From CAVXFB01 sp963760935 (GTDB lineage Bacteria; Planctomycetota; Planctomycetia; Pirellulales; Thermoguttaceae): DNA of 64,000 nucleotides. The notes under the pieces were generated by a model. That model was not told the origin of the DNA and ran no database searches. It was given only the letters and a program-made list of their open reading frames with translations. The stretch spans positions 930,001-994,000 of the forward strand of contig CAVXFB010000006.1 of assembly GCA_963760935.1 (NCBI GenBank). Reading direction: 5' to 3'. Positions 63,444 through 64,000 of the stretch are shown one piece after another. The number at the start of each line of letters is the position of its first letter. Within the stretch, counting starts at the first letter, position 1. The position numbers were made by a program, and so were the translations under genes.

Positions 63444-64000
63444 ATGTTCAATCGCCGGGAAGTTTTGCGTCACTTGGCCGCCGGAGCGGCTACAGTCGCC
63501 GTGTCGGGTGTGTCACTATCCCGCGGTGCGATCGGCGCCAACGACCGTATCCGCTTTGGACTAATCGGCCTTGGCAGCCGCGGCCACGAGATCTTTCGCG
63601 CCGCCCTGGGTTGCCCGAACGTCGAGGCCGTGGCCGTGGCCGACGTCTATACGCGTCGCCTGGATGAGGCCAAGGCGATTGTGCCGGGCATCAAGACCTA
63701 TGGCGATTTTCACCACCTCTTGGACGACAAGTCGATCGACGCCGTGCTGATCGCCACGCCTCAGCACCAACATGCCCTGAGTTTCGTGCCGGCGATCCTT
63801 GCGGGCAAGGACGTGTATCAAGAAAAGACGATGGCATTCTGTCCCGACCATGCCCGGCGGATGCGGCATGCGTTCACCGGGTCGAACCGAGTCGTGCAGA
63901 TCGGCATGCAGATGAACAGCGCTCCGAGCATCGGTACGATCCAGGAGTGGATCGCCGCAGGCAAACTGGGCACGATCACTGCCATCCAAGCCCATCATTT
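63444..64000 (+). CDS. Gfo/Idh/MocA oxidoreductase, Tat-exported (cut by window edge)
   Basis: The first 185 residues of an open frame that runs off the window. A Tat-type signal (NRREVLRHLAAGAATVAVSG) is followed by the Rossmann motif RIRFGLIGLGSRGHEIFRAAL, VAVADVYTRRLDEAKAI, VLIATPQHQHALSFVPAILAGKDVYQEKTM and GIQMNSAPSIGTIQEWIAAGKLG. This is the large planctomycete family of exported NAD(P)-dependent sugar oxidoreductases. AAGGGAG at 63431-63437 supports the start. Substrate unknown. Confidence 0.92.
   Translation, partial: MFNRREVLRHLAAGAATVAVSGVSLSRGAIGANDRIRFGLIGLGSRGHEIFRAALGCPNVEAVAVADVYTRRLDEAKAIVPGIKTYGDFHHLLDDKSIDAVLIATPQHQHALSFVPAILAGKDVYQEKTMAFCPDHARRMRHAFTGSNRVVQIGMQMNSAPSIGTIQEWIAAGKLGTITAIQAHH

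Overview
The window is about 60% G+C and most resembles a Planctomycetota (Pirellulales-like) chromosome. This is inferred from gene types rather than any 16S: a short PheT lacking the tRNA-binding domain, a homocysteine methyltransferase/MTHFR fusion, many secreted or lipoprotein hypotheticals, a Tat-exported Gfo/Idh oxidoreductase, and a membrane-anchored GspE-like protein beside a PilT-like ATPase. It is mostly a housekeeping and biosynthetic region, with one accessory island and one IS.

Layout: 1-9.5 kb holds the pyrC end, a NYN-domain protein, an S1-domain protein, nadA, bioB, leuCD, a coiled-coil protein and an orphan groES. 9.6-18.5 kb holds a secreted prenyltransferase-fold protein, a sulfatase/DUF1254 pair, an NtrC-type regulator and a lipoprotein pair. 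18.6-20.8 kb is the leuA locus with a Leu-rich leader peptide, a terminator and tRNA-Leu(UAA). 20.8-27.06 kb is a probable island bounded by tRNA-Leu and a copy of its 3' end; it carries DUF1330, fasciclin, SOUL and DUF378 genes, an ECF sigma factor coupled to a CarH-like B12-binding protein, and a broken SDR-DUF2867 gene. 27-36 kb holds planctomycete-type hypotheticals, a MATE pump, a UDP-xylose-synthase-like gene and a FixJ-type regulator. 36-48 kb is dense housekeeping (UDG, der, purE, mtnA, archease, an LptF/G permease, rpmI-rplT, pheST, methionine/folate). 48.1-49.1 kb is an IS. 49.4-64 kb holds ribD, polX, hisF, a PilT/GspE-like/CvpA membrane cluster, aroF behind an aromatic leader peptide, and a metabolic run (PTE-like, VOC, transaldolase-like, Gfo/Idh).

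The strongest new signals are regulatory. (1) leuA and aroF each sit behind a short ORF rich in the pathway end product (8 of 20 Leu; a Trp-Tyr-Trp-Tyr-Phe-Tyr-Phe run), followed by a rho-independent terminator whose 5' half can pair alternatively with the leader. This is the architecture of ribosome-mediated attenuation. (2) In the island, fasciclin, SOUL and DUF378 share TGAAWCC-N15-RCGAAY with the -10 element starting 80-81 nt before each ATG. That is a candidate promoter for the island's ECF sigma factor, which overlaps by 4 bp a protein with the W-x9-E-H signature of adenosylcobalamin photoreceptors.

Caution: at least a dozen genes, including essential ones (leuA, pheS), carry one- or two-base frame breaks, many in homopolymers. 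These look like residual assembly errors, so such genes are annotated over their full span. Several families of dispersed inverted repeats fill the intergenic spaces, and similar text has entered pheS and pheT in frame.
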